64,000 nt of DNA, taken from JAGVSR01 sp963825555 (GTDB lineage: Bacteria > Pseudomonadota > Alphaproteobacteria > Rhizobiales > Hyphomicrobiaceae). This document shows positions 54,027-63,819 of the stretch, one piece after another. The position numbers and the translations under genes are program-made. The stretch spans positions 186,001 to 250,000 of the forward strand of contig CAWGTZ010000015.1 of the NCBI GenBank assembly GCA_963825555.1, written 5' to 3'. Each line of letters starts with the position of its first letter. The stretch's first letter is position 1. A model generated the notes under the pieces. That model was given only the letters and a program-made list of their open reading frames with translations, was not told where the DNA came from and made no database searches.

Positions 54027-55713
54027 TCTGGCCGAGCGCTCCAGGATCGCACTCGTTGCGGCGAAGCGGTCGCAGCGCACCGTGGCGGCCAGGCTGCAGT
54101 TCTCGCCCTTTATGCGCTGGCGCTTCGGGTCGGCCAGCCTGGGTCATCTGCTCATTGTTCCGCAGAACTTGCGGAATGCCGATCCGAGTTTCTGGCCCGA
54201 ACTGAAGATGGGGCACATGGGATTGGCGGGAACGGTCGCTCCCTTACGGGACCGCTCACCACTGGAGATCCGCCCATCGACCGATGCGTGGGCGCGCGCC
54301 CTGCATGGGTTTGGCTGGCTTCGGCACCTGGAGGCGACCGGCGAGGAGGAGGCCCGCGACATGGCGCGCCGCCTCACTGTGGAATGGACGATCCGGCAGA
54401 GCTCAGGAGGCGGGATCGCCTGGGAGCCGGCCGTACTCGGGCGGCGCATTATTTCCTGGCTGTCGCACGCGAACTTCCTCCTGGATGGCGCCGACCTGAA
54501 AACCTACGATGCGATCACGCGCAGCCTCGGCTCACAGATCGTAAGGCTCTCGGCGTGCTGGCGCGATGGACCCGACGGCTATCCGCGCATGACGGCACTG
54601 ACGGCGCTGGTACTTGCAGAATTATGCGTGGCGGGGCACGAGCGGCAACTCGACGCGATCGAACGGGTGTTCTCCGCAGAGATCGAGCGCCAGATTCTCG
54701 ATGATGGCGGACATGTGAGCCGCAATCCGGCCGTGCTTGTCGAAATGCTGCTGGATCTCTTACCGACCCGGCAGTGTTTCGCGGCGCGTAGCCGCCGTCC
54801 ACCTCCTGCACTGTTGCAAGCTCTGGCAGATATGGTCGCTTTCCTGCGCTACATGCGATTGGGCGATGGACGGCTTGCCCGCTTCAACGGTGTTTCGGTC
54901 GCCTCGCCGGCTGGGCTCGCGACGGTGCTGGCCTACGACGACCGGCTGGGAACGCCACATAGCAGTGCCCCCGAATCGGGCTATGTGCATCTCGCCCGTG
55001 GGGCGACGGTGATGATTGCGGATGCGGGCGGCGCGCCACCCTTTGAGTTCGCCGGTGAGGCGCATGCCGGGTGCCTTTCGTTCGAGATGAGCGTCGGGTC
55101 GCGTCTCCTTTTCGTCAATGGCGGTGCGCCGGCGCCAGCCGATGCCGAGTGGCGGGGACGGGCGCGCGCGACGGCCAGTCACAACACTCTGTGCCTCGCG
55201 GAGACGTCATCGGCCAAACTCGTGCGGCATCTGCGCCTCGAATCTTTGATTGGCGGTCCGCCGATCCGCGGGCCGCAGCATGTCCAAAGTCATGTCGACG
55301 ATCTCAGCGGTGATCTGGTCTGGAAGGCTAGCCACGATGGCTATCTGGAACGTTTCGGACTCTTGCATTTTCGCCAGATCCGGCTGAGTGCGTCGGGCGG
55401 GTGCGTCGAAGGAGAAGATCGTCTGGCCGGCGCGAGCGGGCCATTGCGTCTCAGGTCGGATGTGCCCTTTGCCGTCCATTTCCATCTCCATCCCGAAGTG
55501 ACATGCCGGCAGGGGCCGGAAGAGGGCACGGCGGATGTTGTCACACCGGAGGGTCAGATCTGGCGCTTCGCCGCCGATGGTGCGGCGCTCGCCATTGAGG
55601 AAAGCACCTATTTCGCCGATTCATCCGGGCCGCGCCGCGCACTGCAGTTCGTGCTGCGCGGGACGACATTCGGCGAGACGGAGGTCCGCTGGCGGATCGA
55701 ACTCAGGGCGTGA
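54013..55713 (+). CDS. Heparinase II/III family protein
   Basis: 566 residues from the ATG at 54013 (MARLSLAERSRIAL). An N-terminal alpha-helical toroid-like part is followed by a heparinase II/III-like beta domain (SGYVHLARGATVMIADAG, RARATASHNTLCLAETSSAK). Such proteins in Rhizobiales are predicted polysaccharide lyases of unknown substrate, near rsmB and purH as here. The start region is odd: a 14-bp tandem repeat puts the well-placed ribosome-binding site in front of an out-of-frame ATG. The frame is also open from an ATG at 53932, so a 593-residue form is possible. Confidence 0.85.
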   Translation: MARLSLAERSRIALVAAKRSQRTVAARLQFSPFMRWRFGSASLGHLLIVPQNLRNADPSFWPELKMGHMGLAGTVAPLRDRSPLEIRPSTDAWARALHGFGWLRHLEATGEEEARDMARRLTVEWTIRQSSGGGIAWEPAVLGRRIISWLSHANFLLDGADLKTYDAITRSLGSQIVRLSACWRDGPDGYPRMTALTALVLAELCVAGHERQLDAIERVFSAEIERQILDDGGHVSRNPAVLVEMLLDLLPTRQCFAARSRRPPPALLQALADMVAFLRYMRLGDGRLARFNGVSVASPAGLATVLAYDDRLGTPHSSAPESGYVHLARGATVMIADAGGAPPFEFAGEAHAGCLSFEMSVGSRLLFVNGGAPAPADAEWRGRARATASHNTLCLAETSSAKLVRHLRLESLIGGPPIRGPQHVQSHVDDLSGDLVWKASHDGYLERFGLLHFRQIRLSASGGCVEGEDRLAGASGPLRLRSDVPFAVHFHLHPEVTCRQGPEEGTADVVTPEGQIWRFAADGAALAIEESTYFADSSGPRRALQFVLRGTTFGETEVRWRIELRA

Positions 55714-55805
55714 CCTTGTGCCTGTCGGATTGGCCGGAGGTGGTGTACCGCTTAAGGCTACTTCGTGGTAAGGGGCGCCCGGAACCTACCTAGGGAACTT
55801 CTGAC

Positions 55806-57392
55806 GTGTCCGATCGCTTGATGCCTATTCGCCGCGCGCTTATCTCCGTATCCGACAAGACGGGTCTCATCGATCTGGGTTGGACGCTCGCAGGCCTCGG
55901 TGTGGAGATCCTTTCCACCGGCGGCACGGCGACGGCGCTCAAGGACGCCGGGCTCAAGGTCGTGGACGTCGCCGAGCACACCGGCTTTCCGGAGATGATG
56001 GACGGCCGGCTGAAGACCTTGCATCCAAAAGTGCACGGCGGTCTTCTGGCCGTGCGCGGCAACGCGGAGCACGAGCGGTCGGCCCGGGAGCACGCCATCG
56101 CGCCGATCGATCTGTTGATCGTCAATCTCTATCCTTTCGAGGCGACGCTGGCACAGGGCGGCACCTATGAAGAATGCGTGGAGAACATCGACATCGGCGG
56201 GCCGGCCATGATCCGCGCTGCGGCCAAGAATCATGCAGGCGTGACCGTCGTCGTCGAGCCGTCCGATTATGCGAAACTCTCTCAGGAGCTCGCTCAGCAC
56301 GCAGGCGCCACGACGCTCGCTTTCCGCAAGATGATGGCAGCCCGTGCACTGGCCCGCACGGCGGCTTACGATGGGGCGATCTCGAACTGGCTGATGGCCG
56401 AGCCCGACGTCTCCGGGCGTCCGGCCAGCGCCTTTCCGCGCACCTTTACCGTACAAATGACGAAGGCTATGGATCTGCGCTATGGCGAGAACCCGCACCA
56501 GTCGGCCGCCTTCTACCGCGAGGCCGGCGCCACGTCCGGATCGGTGGCTATGGCACAGCAGATCGGCGGCAAGGAATTATCCTACAACAATATCGCAGAT
56601 ACGGACGCCGCACTGGAGTGCGTGAAGGAATTCGAGGCGGCGAGCCCTTCCTGCGTCATCGTCAAGCATGCCAATCCGTGCGGCGCGGCCGTCGCCGCCA
56701 CGCTTCGCGAGGCCTATGAGCGCGCCTATCTGACCGATACGGAATCCGCGTTCGGCGGCATCATCGCATTCAACCAGATGCTTGATCCGGAAACGGCCGC
56801 ATCTATTCTCGCCCGACAATTCGTCGAGGTGATTGTGGCGCCAGATGCGTCGAAGGAAGCCATCGAGATCGTTGCCCGCAAGAAAAACGTCCGCCTGCTC
56901 GTGACGGGAGAATGGTCAGCTACTGGACCGGCACGTCGCGACTTCAAAAAGGTCAATGGCGGGCTACTTGTACAGGATGCCGACCTCGGTCTGACGGAGA
57001 AGCTTCAGGTGGTGACAAAGCGCCAGCCAACGGCGGCCGAGATGGCCGACATGGTTTTCGCCATGAAGGTCGCAAAGTTCGTGAAGTCGAATGCCGTGGT
57101 CTATGCACGCGATCTTGCGACCATCGGCGTCGGCGCCGGTCAGATGAGCCGGGTGAACTCGACACGCATTGCGGTGGAGAAGGCGCGCCAGGCTGGACTG
57201 GACATCAAGGGATCGGTCGTCGCCTCAGATGCGTTTTTCCCCTTTGCCGACGGCCTTTTGAATGCGGCGGAGGCGGGCGCTACGGCAGTCATTCAGCCTG
57301 GTGGCTCCATGCGTGACGACGAGGTGATCAGGGCGGCTGACGAGCGTGGCATCGCGATGGTGTTCACTGGCATGCGCCATTTCCGGCACTGA
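55806..57392 (+). CDS. purH: Bifunctional AICAR transformylase/IMP cyclohydrolase
   Basis: 528 residues. The N-terminal cyclohydrolase domain begins RRALISVSDKTGLIDL and includes STGGTATALKDAG and DGRLKTLHPKVHGGLL. The C-terminal transformylase domain contains DLRYGENPHQSAAFYR and SCVIVKHANPCGAA (Lys-His pair), and it ends VFTGMRHFRH. It performs the last two steps of IMP synthesis using 10-formyl-THF, the product of the ligase at 7721-9397. A GTG start at 55806 gives family length; the ATG at 55821 is an alternative. Confidence 0.97.
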   Translation: MSDRLMPIRRALISVSDKTGLIDLGWTLAGLGVEILSTGGTATALKDAGLKVVDVAEHTGFPEMMDGRLKTLHPKVHGGLLAVRGNAEHERSAREHAIAPIDLLIVNLYPFEATLAQGGTYEECVENIDIGGPAMIRAAAKNHAGVTVVVEPSDYAKLSQELAQHAGATTLAFRKMMAARALARTAAYDGAISNWLMAEPDVSGRPASAFPRTFTVQMTKAMDLRYGENPHQSAAFYREAGATSGSVAMAQQIGGKELSYNNIADTDAALECVKEFEAASPSCVIVKHANPCGAAVAATLREAYERAYLTDTESAFGGIIAFNQMLDPETAASILARQFVEVIVAPDASKEAIEIVARKKNVRLLVTGEWSATGPARRDFKKVNGGLLVQDADLGLTEKLQVVTKRQPTAAEMADMVFAMKVAKFVKSNAVVYARDLATIGVGAGQMSRVNSTRIAVEKARQAGLDIKGSVVASDAFFPFADGLLNAAEAGATAVIQPGGSMRDDEVIRAADERGIAMVFTGMRHFRH

Positions 57393-57401
57393 GGCGGGCG
57401 C

Positions 57402-60233
57402 TTATTTTTCGGATTTCAGCTTCTTCAGTTGATATAGCGCTTCCAATGCAGCCTTGGGCGTCAGCTCATCCGGGTTGAGCTTGTCGAGCGCAGCCTCGAC
57501 CGGAGACGGTCCCTGCTTCGGGGCTGAGCTGCGCGGCCGGGCAGCCGCAAATAGCGGCAGATCATCCAGCGGCTTTTCGGATCCTGCAGCTCTCCGGTCG
57601 TTCTTCTCCAGAAGATCGAGAATGTGACGCGCGCGCTCGATGACAGTCCGCGGGAGGCCGGCGAGCTTGGCAACCTGGATGCCGTAGGAGCGGTCGGCCG
57701 CTCCGGGACGCACCTTATGAAGGAACACGATCTCGTCCTGCCACTCCTTCACGTCCATAGTGACATTGCCGACATCCGCGAGGCGTCCGGCAAGTGCTGT
57801 CAGCTCGTGATAGTGAGTGGCGAAGAGCGCACGGCACTTGGAAACCTCGTGCAGGTATTCCACGGTCGCCCACGCGATGGAGAGACCGTCGAAGGTTGCG
57901 GTGCCGCGGCCGATCTCGTCGAGTATAACGAGCGAACGGTCCGTCGCCTGATTCAGGATGCCTGCGGTTTCGACCATCTCGACCATGAAAGTGGAGCGGC
58001 CGCGCGCCAGGTCGTCGGATGCACCGACGCGGGAGAATAGCCGGTCGACCACGCCAATTCTCGCGACCCGCGCGGGAACGAAGCTGCCCATCTGGGCGAG
58101 GACGGCGATGAGCGCGTTCTGGCGCAGGAAGGTCGATTTACCTGCCATGTTGGGTCCGGTGACGAGCCAGATACGCGCCGTCGTCTCCTCGTCGAAACCA
58201 GTTGGCTTGTCTGCTTCGAGGCCAAGTATGCAGTCGTTCTCGATGAACGCGCCGGATTTCGACTGGCGCAGGGCCTGCTCCACGACCGGATGCCTTCCGC
58301 CCCGGACCTCGAACCCGCGGCCATCTGTAAGCATGGGACGCACATAGTTTTCCGTCACGGCCAGCTCGGCCAGAGCCGCCAGATGGTCGATCTCGGCCAG
58401 CGCCGAGGCGACATTTGCAAGCGGTTGCTCATTTAGAGCGACGGCAGCCGCCAGCTCCTGGAATACTTCCTGCTCGATTGCGAGTGCGCGTTCCCCAGCG
58501 GATGCGATCTTTCCTTCAGTCTCGGCCAGCTCTGTCGTTGTAAATCGCATGGCGTTGGCCATGCTCTGGCGGTGGCGGAAGAGATCGTCGTGTGGCGGTG
58601 TCGTCAGTGCTTTTGCGTTGATCTGTGTGACCTCGATAAAGTAGCCGAGGATATTGTTGTGCCGGATTTTCAGCGTCTTCACGCCCGTCAGTTCAATGTA
58701 CCCGGATTCAAGAGCCGCGATCACCTGACGGCTGTCGTCTTTCATGCGACGGGCGGTGTCCAGCGCTTCGCGATAACCTTCACGAACGAAGCCGCCATCG
58801 CGCCTCAGGTGAGGCGGATCTTCGACGAGAGCTTCAGTGAGAGCTTTCGCGAGCTTCGGTTGGACCTGGCTTAGTGCAGCACCTACGCGGTCAAGCTCGG
58901 GCGGCAGCCCAATGGGTGCACCGGCTTTTGCAAGGCGATCGGCGGTGCGCTGGGCAGCCTCGATCCCGTCCCGCAAAGCGCCAAGGTCGCGCGGGCCACC
59001 GCGGCCGAAAGCGAGGCGCGAGACCGCGCGCGCGATATCGGGCGTGCCGCGGAGGGTATCGCGCAAGGCGTCTCGCAACAGGCCATCCTCGACCAGGAAG
59101 GCCACTGCATCGAGCCGCTGCTCAATTGTTTTGACGTCGCGGAGTGGGCTGGCGAGGCGCGCAGCCAGTTCGCGCGCACCAGCTGCCGTAACCGTCTTGT
59201 CGATGGCTGAGAGGAGGCTGCCTGCCTTGTCGCCGGACGACGAGCGCGTCAGTTCCAGGCTGGCGCGACTTGCGGCATCGATCATGAGAACGCCCCCGGC
59301 GCCGATGCGTTTCGGAGGCCGGATGAGGGGCCGCTTGCCGATCTGGGTGAGGTCCACATAGCGCAAAAGCGCGCCGACGGCCGCGAGTTCCGAGCGGCTG
59401 AAGCTGCCGAAACCGCCCAGTTCTGAAACCCCTAGCTGGGTCTTGAGACCGCGCTCTCCGGCAAGGCTATCGAATGAGGCAGAGGGTATGGGGGTGATCG
59501 CGGCACCGGCGACGCCGATCCAGCGCATCAGATCTTCATGTGCCAGCAGAGTGTCGGTCGCGATGATCTCACTCGGTGACAGCCGCACCAACTCGCCCGC
59601 AAGATCGGGACCTGTCACTTCGCCCGTTTCCATTTCGCCCGTCGAGATGTCAAGGGAGGCTAGAGCCAGCATCGAGCCTGGCTCAAGCGGACCGGTGTCC
59701 GTGGCGCCGGGTGCGCGGAAGATTGCCGTGAGGTAGTTGCGCGACTTGGCATCGAGGAGTGTTTCCTCCGTAAGCGTGCCGGGTGTAACGAGGCGAACGA
59801 CGTCTCGTTTGACGACGGACTTCGAGCCGCGCTTTTTTGCTTCCGCCGGATCCTCCAACTGTTCGCACACGGCGACACGGTAACCCTGGCGGATGAGGCG
59901 CTGGAGATATTCGTCGGCTCGGTGGATCGGTACCCCACACATTGGGATCTCGGAGCCCTGATGGCGGCCGCGCTTCGTCAATACGATGCCGAGTGCGGCG
60001 GAGGCGACAACGGCATCCTCGAAGAACAGCTCGTAGAAATCCCCCATACGGTACCAGAGCAGGCTATCGGGATTGGCCGCCTTGATCTCCAGGTACTGGG
60101 CCATGGAGGGCGTGGCGCCGGCAGGGTCGGGCGGGGCAGATGCTGCGGCATGTATTGTCACGGTCGGGGGGGCGCTGGCTGCCTCCGTGGCGGTCTCCGC
60201 CTCTTCCCCTCTTGTGCTGCGCCTTGCGGTCAT
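57402..60233 (-). CDS. mutS: DNA mismatch repair protein MutS
   Basis: 943 residues from the ATG at 60231-60233, with AAGGACAAGC just upstream. After an N-terminal tail of about 40 residues rich in Ala/Thr, the mismatch-binding domain opens with MAQYLEIKAANPDSLLWYRMGDFYELFFEDA (the Phe-x-Glu loop region). The ATPase has Walker A TGPNMAGKSTFLRQNA, Walker B LVILDEIGRGTATFDG and the ATHYHELT motif. It recognises mispairs and starts repair with MutL. The open frame extends 110 codons further upstream, into low-complexity sequence divergent from maeB, and is not believed coding. It is convergent with purH. Confidence 0.97.
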   Translation of the reverse strand: MTARRSTRGEEAETATEAASAPPTVTIHAAASAPPDPAGATPSMAQYLEIKAANPDSLLWYRMGDFYELFFEDAVVASAALGIVLTKRGRHQGSEIPMCGVPIHRADEYLQRLIRQGYRVAVCEQLEDPAEAKKRGSKSVVKRDVVRLVTPGTLTEETLLDAKSRNYLTAIFRAPGATDTGPLEPGSMLALASLDISTGEMETGEVTGPDLAGELVRLSPSEIIATDTLLAHEDLMRWIGVAGAAITPIPSASFDSLAGERGLKTQLGVSELGGFGSFSRSELAAVGALLRYVDLTQIGKRPLIRPPKRIGAGGVLMIDAASRASLELTRSSSGDKAGSLLSAIDKTVTAAGARELAARLASPLRDVKTIEQRLDAVAFLVEDGLLRDALRDTLRGTPDIARAVSRLAFGRGGPRDLGALRDGIEAAQRTADRLAKAGAPIGLPPELDRVGAALSQVQPKLAKALTEALVEDPPHLRRDGGFVREGYREALDTARRMKDDSRQVIAALESGYIELTGVKTLKIRHNNILGYFIEVTQINAKALTTPPHDDLFRHRQSMANAMRFTTTELAETEGKIASAGERALAIEQEVFQELAAAVALNEQPLANVASALAEIDHLAALAELAVTENYVRPMLTDGRGFEVRGGRHPVVEQALRQSKSGAFIENDCILGLEADKPTGFDEETTARIWLVTGPNMAGKSTFLRQNALIAVLAQMGSFVPARVARIGVVDRLFSRVGASDDLARGRSTFMVEMVETAGILNQATDRSLVILDEIGRGTATFDGLSIAWATVEYLHEVSKCRALFATHYHELTALAGRLADVGNVTMDVKEWQDEIVFLHKVRPGAADRSYGIQVAKLAGLPRTVIERARHILDLLEKNDRRAAGSEKPLDDLPLFAAARPRSSAPKQGPSPVEAALDKLNPDELTPKAALEALYQLKKLKSEK

Positions 60234-60446
60234 GCTTGTCCTTAGTCCCCTGTGCGCTTCAGGCATAGCCGGTCGGCCGCTGGAGGGAAAGCCGCGGCGC
60301 TGCAGGCGCACCCTTGCACCGAAAGTAGCAGATTGGCCGCGTTGAGAAATCCCGCGGTCGGGCCTACTTTCCCCCATCTTCATGCTGCCGCGCTTCTCCG
60401 GCCCCTCTGCCCGAACGCGGCCGCTTTCGAACACAGATCGGACCCC

Positions 60447-62720
60447 ATGGCCAATAAGACCCAAGCGCCTGCCCGCATCACGGCCCAGGAAGCATTGCAG
60501 TTTCACGCCCAGGGCAAGCCGGGCAAGCTCGAGATCACGCCGACCAAGCCGCTCGCCACGCAACGCGATCTTTCGCTTGCCTATTCGCCGGGCGTGGCGG
60601 TACCGGTCGAAGCAATCGCCGAAAACCCGTCACTCGCTTACGACTACACGAACAAGGGCAATCTCGTTGCTGTCGTGTCGAACGGCACCGCGATCCTCGG
60701 CCTGGGCAATCTGGGGGCGCTTGCCTCCAAGCCGGTGATGGAAGGCAAGGGCGCGTTGTTCAAGCGCTTCGCTGACATCGATGCGACGGACCTGCTCATC
60801 GATACGGAAGATGTGGATGCCTTCATCAATTGCGTGCGCTATCTGGGGCCCACCTTCGGGGGGATCAATCTGGAAGACATCAAGGCTCCGGACTGCTTCA
60901 TCATCGAGGAGAAACTTAAAGAGCTTCTCGACATTCCCGTCTTCCACGACGACCAGCACGGTACGGCCATCATTGCCGCTGCCGGATTACTCAATGCACT
61001 GGAGCTGACGGGCCGCTCGATTGAGGATTTCCGTCTCGTTGTGAATGGCGCGGGAGCGGCAGGTATCGCGTGCCTCGAGTTGCTGGGCTCTCTTGGTATG
61101 CCGCGTAAGAACGTGATCTTCTGCGACACCAAGGGTGTCATCTACGAGGGCCGCAAGGAGGGCATGAACCAGTGGAAATCGGCGTATGCGGCCAAGACCA
61201 AGGCGCGTACGCTGGCCGAGGCGCTCGAAGGATCCGACGCCTTTTTTGGATTATCTGCCAAGGGTGCCGTGACGCAGGACATGGTCAAGTCCATGGCGGA
61301 CAATCCCATCATCTTTGCGATGGCGAATCCCGATCCAGAGATCACGCCGGAGGAGGTCGCAGCCGTTCGTTCCGATGCGATTATGGCCACGGGCCGCTCG
61401 GACTATCCCAACCAAGTCAACAACGTCCTCGGCTTTCCCTTCATTTTCCGAGGTGCGCTCGATGTCCAGGCGAAGACGATAAACGAAGCCATGAAGATCG
61501 CCGCGACGAAGGCTCTCGCAGAACTCGCCCGGCAGGAGGTGCCCGACCAGGTGGCCGCCGCGTTCCACGGCCGGCGCCCGACATTTGGGCCCGAATACAT
61601 CATTCCCGCGCCATTCGATCCGCGCCTTATCAGCCACGTGCCGCCGGCGGTGGCGAAAGCCGCCATGGAATCGGGTGTCGCGCGCCGTCCGATCGTCGAC
61701 ATGGAAGCCTATGTCGCGCGCCTGAAAGGGCGGCTCGATCCCGTGACGGGATGGCTCCAGGCGACCTTCGACAGCGTGCGGGAGAACCCGAAGCGCGTTA
61801 TTTTTGCCGAGGGCGAGGACCCCGCGGTGATCCGCGCGGCCAACACCTATTTCGCACAAGGCTTCGGCCAGCCGATCTTGGTCGGCACGCGCGAGATCGT
61901 GAGGAAGCGGTTCGCCGAACTGGGCATCCCGATGCGCTCGGATTTCGAAATCCTTGACACCAACCATTCGCCTTATGCGGAAGAGTTCGCGGAATTCCTT
62001 TATCAGCGGTTGCAGCGCCGCGGTTACCTGAAACGCGATTGCGAGCGACTCGTGCGCAACGAGCGCAATATGTTCGCCTCCCTCATGGTGGTGCATGGGC
62101 ACGCGGATGCCATGGTCTCGGGGGTGACGCGCAACTGGACGAGCGTTTTCCAGGACGTGCGCCGTGTGATGGATGCGGAGCCAGGCCGCAACATTATCGG
62201 TGTCTCGCTGGCGCTCTGTCGTGGCCGCGCAGTGCTGATCGCGGATACGAGCGTACATGACATGCCGAGTCCCGAGCAGCTTGCCAACATCGCGATGGAG
62301 GCTGCCAAGGCAGCGCGCAATTTCGGGCTAGAGCCACGCGTTGCCATGCTCGCCTATTCCACCTTCGGTCAGCCGCGCGGCGAGCGCTCGGATGTCGTGC
62401 GCGAGGCGATTCGCATCCTTGACGAGCGTCAGGTGGATTTCGAGTACGACGGCGATATGGCCGCCGACGTGGCGCTCAATGCGGATCTGATGAAGCTTTA
62501 TCCGTTCTGCCGTCTCACAGACACGGCCAACGTGCTCATCATGCCGGCTTTCCACGCGGCGTCGATCTCGACAAAAATGCTCAAGGAACTGGGCGGGGCT
62601 ACCGTTATTGGCCCCTTGCTCGTCGGCCTGGAGCACTCGGTGCAGATCTGCACCCTCGGTGCGAAGGACGCCGATATCGTCAATCTCGCAGCACTGGCCG
62701 CCTACGATCTTGGCGGCTAG
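60447..62720 (+). CDS. maeB: NADP-dependent malic enzyme with phosphotransacetylase-like domain
   Basis: 757 residues, the MaeB hybrid form. The malic enzyme part (about 1-430) has DLSLAYSPGVAVPVEAIAEN, VFHDDQHGTAIIAAAGLLNAL and the NAD(P) fold VNGAGAAGIACLELLGSLG. The C-terminal part (about 440-757) is a phosphate-acetyltransferase-like domain (RVIFAEGEDPAVIRAANTYFAQG, DAMVSGVTRNW) that is usually regulatory, sensing acetyl-CoA. It converts malate to pyruvate with NADPH formation. The start ATG at 60447 is set by the family N-terminus. It is divergent from mutS. Confidence 0.97.
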   Translation: MANKTQAPARITAQEALQFHAQGKPGKLEITPTKPLATQRDLSLAYSPGVAVPVEAIAENPSLAYDYTNKGNLVAVVSNGTAILGLGNLGALASKPVMEGKGALFKRFADIDATDLLIDTEDVDAFINCVRYLGPTFGGINLEDIKAPDCFIIEEKLKELLDIPVFHDDQHGTAIIAAAGLLNALELTGRSIEDFRLVVNGAGAAGIACLELLGSLGMPRKNVIFCDTKGVIYEGRKEGMNQWKSAYAAKTKARTLAEALEGSDAFFGLSAKGAVTQDMVKSMADNPIIFAMANPDPEITPEEVAAVRSDAIMATGRSDYPNQVNNVLGFPFIFRGALDVQAKTINEAMKIAATKALAELARQEVPDQVAAAFHGRRPTFGPEYIIPAPFDPRLISHVPPAVAKAAMESGVARRPIVDMEAYVARLKGRLDPVTGWLQATFDSVRENPKRVIFAEGEDPAVIRAANTYFAQGFGQPILVGTREIVRKRFAELGIPMRSDFEILDTNHSPYAEEFAEFLYQRLQRRGYLKRDCERLVRNERNMFASLMVVHGHADAMVSGVTRNWTSVFQDVRRVMDAEPGRNIIGVSLALCRGRAVLIADTSVHDMPSPEQLANIAMEAAKAARNFGLEPRVAMLAYSTFGQPRGERSDVVREAIRILDERQVDFEYDGDMAADVALNADLMKLYPFCRLTDTANVLIMPAFHAASISTKMLKELGGATVIGPLLVGLEHSVQICTLGAKDADIVNLAALAAYDLGG

Positions 62721-62729
62721 GACGCCGCG

Positions 62730-63740
62730 TCAAATCTCAATGCAGATCTTTCCGAAGTGTGTTGCGCCTTCCTCGTAACGGAACGCATCAGCGAGGTTCT
62801 CAAGTGGGAACTTGCGGTCGATGACGGGACGTATGGACGGGTTGGCATCGAGCGCACGGATCATGTCCAGCTGATGCCGCCGGCTGCCGACAATGATGCC
62901 CTGCAGCTTGATCTGCTTGGCCATCATGAGGAGCGTCGGGACGGGGCCTGCGACGCCCGTTAGAATGCCAATCAGCGAGATGTGTCCGCCGACCCTGGCT
63001 GCATTAATCGACTGCGGCAGGGTACCGGGTCCACCGATTTCCAACACATGATCGACGCCACGGCCAGCTGTCCATTGCCTCACTGCCTCACCCCATTTGG
63101 GTTCGGTCTTATAGTTGATGGTGTAGTCGGCACCGAGTTTCTTGGCGTGCTCGAGTTTGGCATCCGAAGACGACGTAATGATTGCGGTGGCGCCCATCAT
63201 CTTTGCGAACTGGAGTGCGAAAACCGCGACGCCGCCGGTACCAAGGATGAGGACGCTTTCACCCGCCTTGATCCCGCCCTCCACGACGAGCGCACGCCAA
63301 GCTGTCAGAGCCGCACAGGGGAGGGTGGCCGCTTCAAGGTGGGAATATCCTTTCGGGGCGTGCGTGAACCATGTCGCGGGGCAGACGACGGTATCTCGCG
63401 CGAAGCCGTCGATGCCGTCGCCCGGTACGTGGCTGAAGTTGCCGTGCGGCGGCGGGCCGTCCTGCCAGTAGGGAAAGAAGCATGAAACGACGGAATCGCC
63501 CGCGGTGAACTCCGTAACGTCCGGGCCGACGGATTCGACCTCACCTGCCGCATCCGACATTAGGATCCGGCCGTCCTCCGTCGGTATCGCCCCATTGGCC
63601 ACCGCGTAATCGTGATAGTTGAGCGAGTTTGCATGAAGTCTGACGCGAATCTCACCAGCTCCGGGCAGACCCGGATCGTCGAGGTTTACCACCTGAAGCG
63701 TATCGAGCTTTGACGGCTTGCGGGCGACGACGGCTTTCAT
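62730..63740 (-). CDS. Zinc-independent-looking MDR family NAD(P)-dependent oxidoreductase
   Basis: 336 residues of the medium-chain dehydrogenase/reductase superfamily. The N-terminal GroES-like part contains GEIRVRLHANSLNYHDYAVANG and SDAAGEVESVGPDVTEFTAGDSVV. The Rossmann part has VLILGTGGVAVFALQFAKMMGA and ends with PLENLADAFRYEEGATHFGKICIEI. The catalytic zinc Cys/His pattern of classical alcohol dehydrogenases is not clear, so it resembles the quinone oxidoreductase-like branch often annotated as NAD(P)-dependent alcohol dehydrogenase. The substrate is unknown. It is convergent with maeB. Confidence 0.9.
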   Translation of the reverse strand: MKAVVARKPSKLDTLQVVNLDDPGLPGAGEIRVRLHANSLNYHDYAVANGAIPTEDGRILMSDAAGEVESVGPDVTEFTAGDSVVSCFFPYWQDGPPPHGNFSHVPGDGIDGFARDTVVCPATWFTHAPKGYSHLEAATLPCAALTAWRALVVEGGIKAGESVLILGTGGVAVFALQFAKMMGATAIITSSSDAKLEHAKKLGADYTINYKTEPKWGEAVRQWTAGRGVDHVLEIGGPGTLPQSINAARVGGHISLIGILTGVAGPVPTLLMMAKQIKLQGIIVGSRRHQLDMIRALDANPSIRPVIDRKFPLENLADAFRYEEGATHFGKICIEI

Positions 63741-63819
63741 GGCTTTTTCCTCGATGACCGGCTTGAGCGCGGCGAGCTTGATGTTCGCCTACGCGTTCCG
63801 GTCTGTTTGTTGCGGCAGC

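Noticed and set aside
60234..60563. Upstream extension of mutS by 110 codons
   Set aside because: The extension is Arg/Gly-rich low complexity, covers the divergent mutS/maeB promoter region and is absent from the family.
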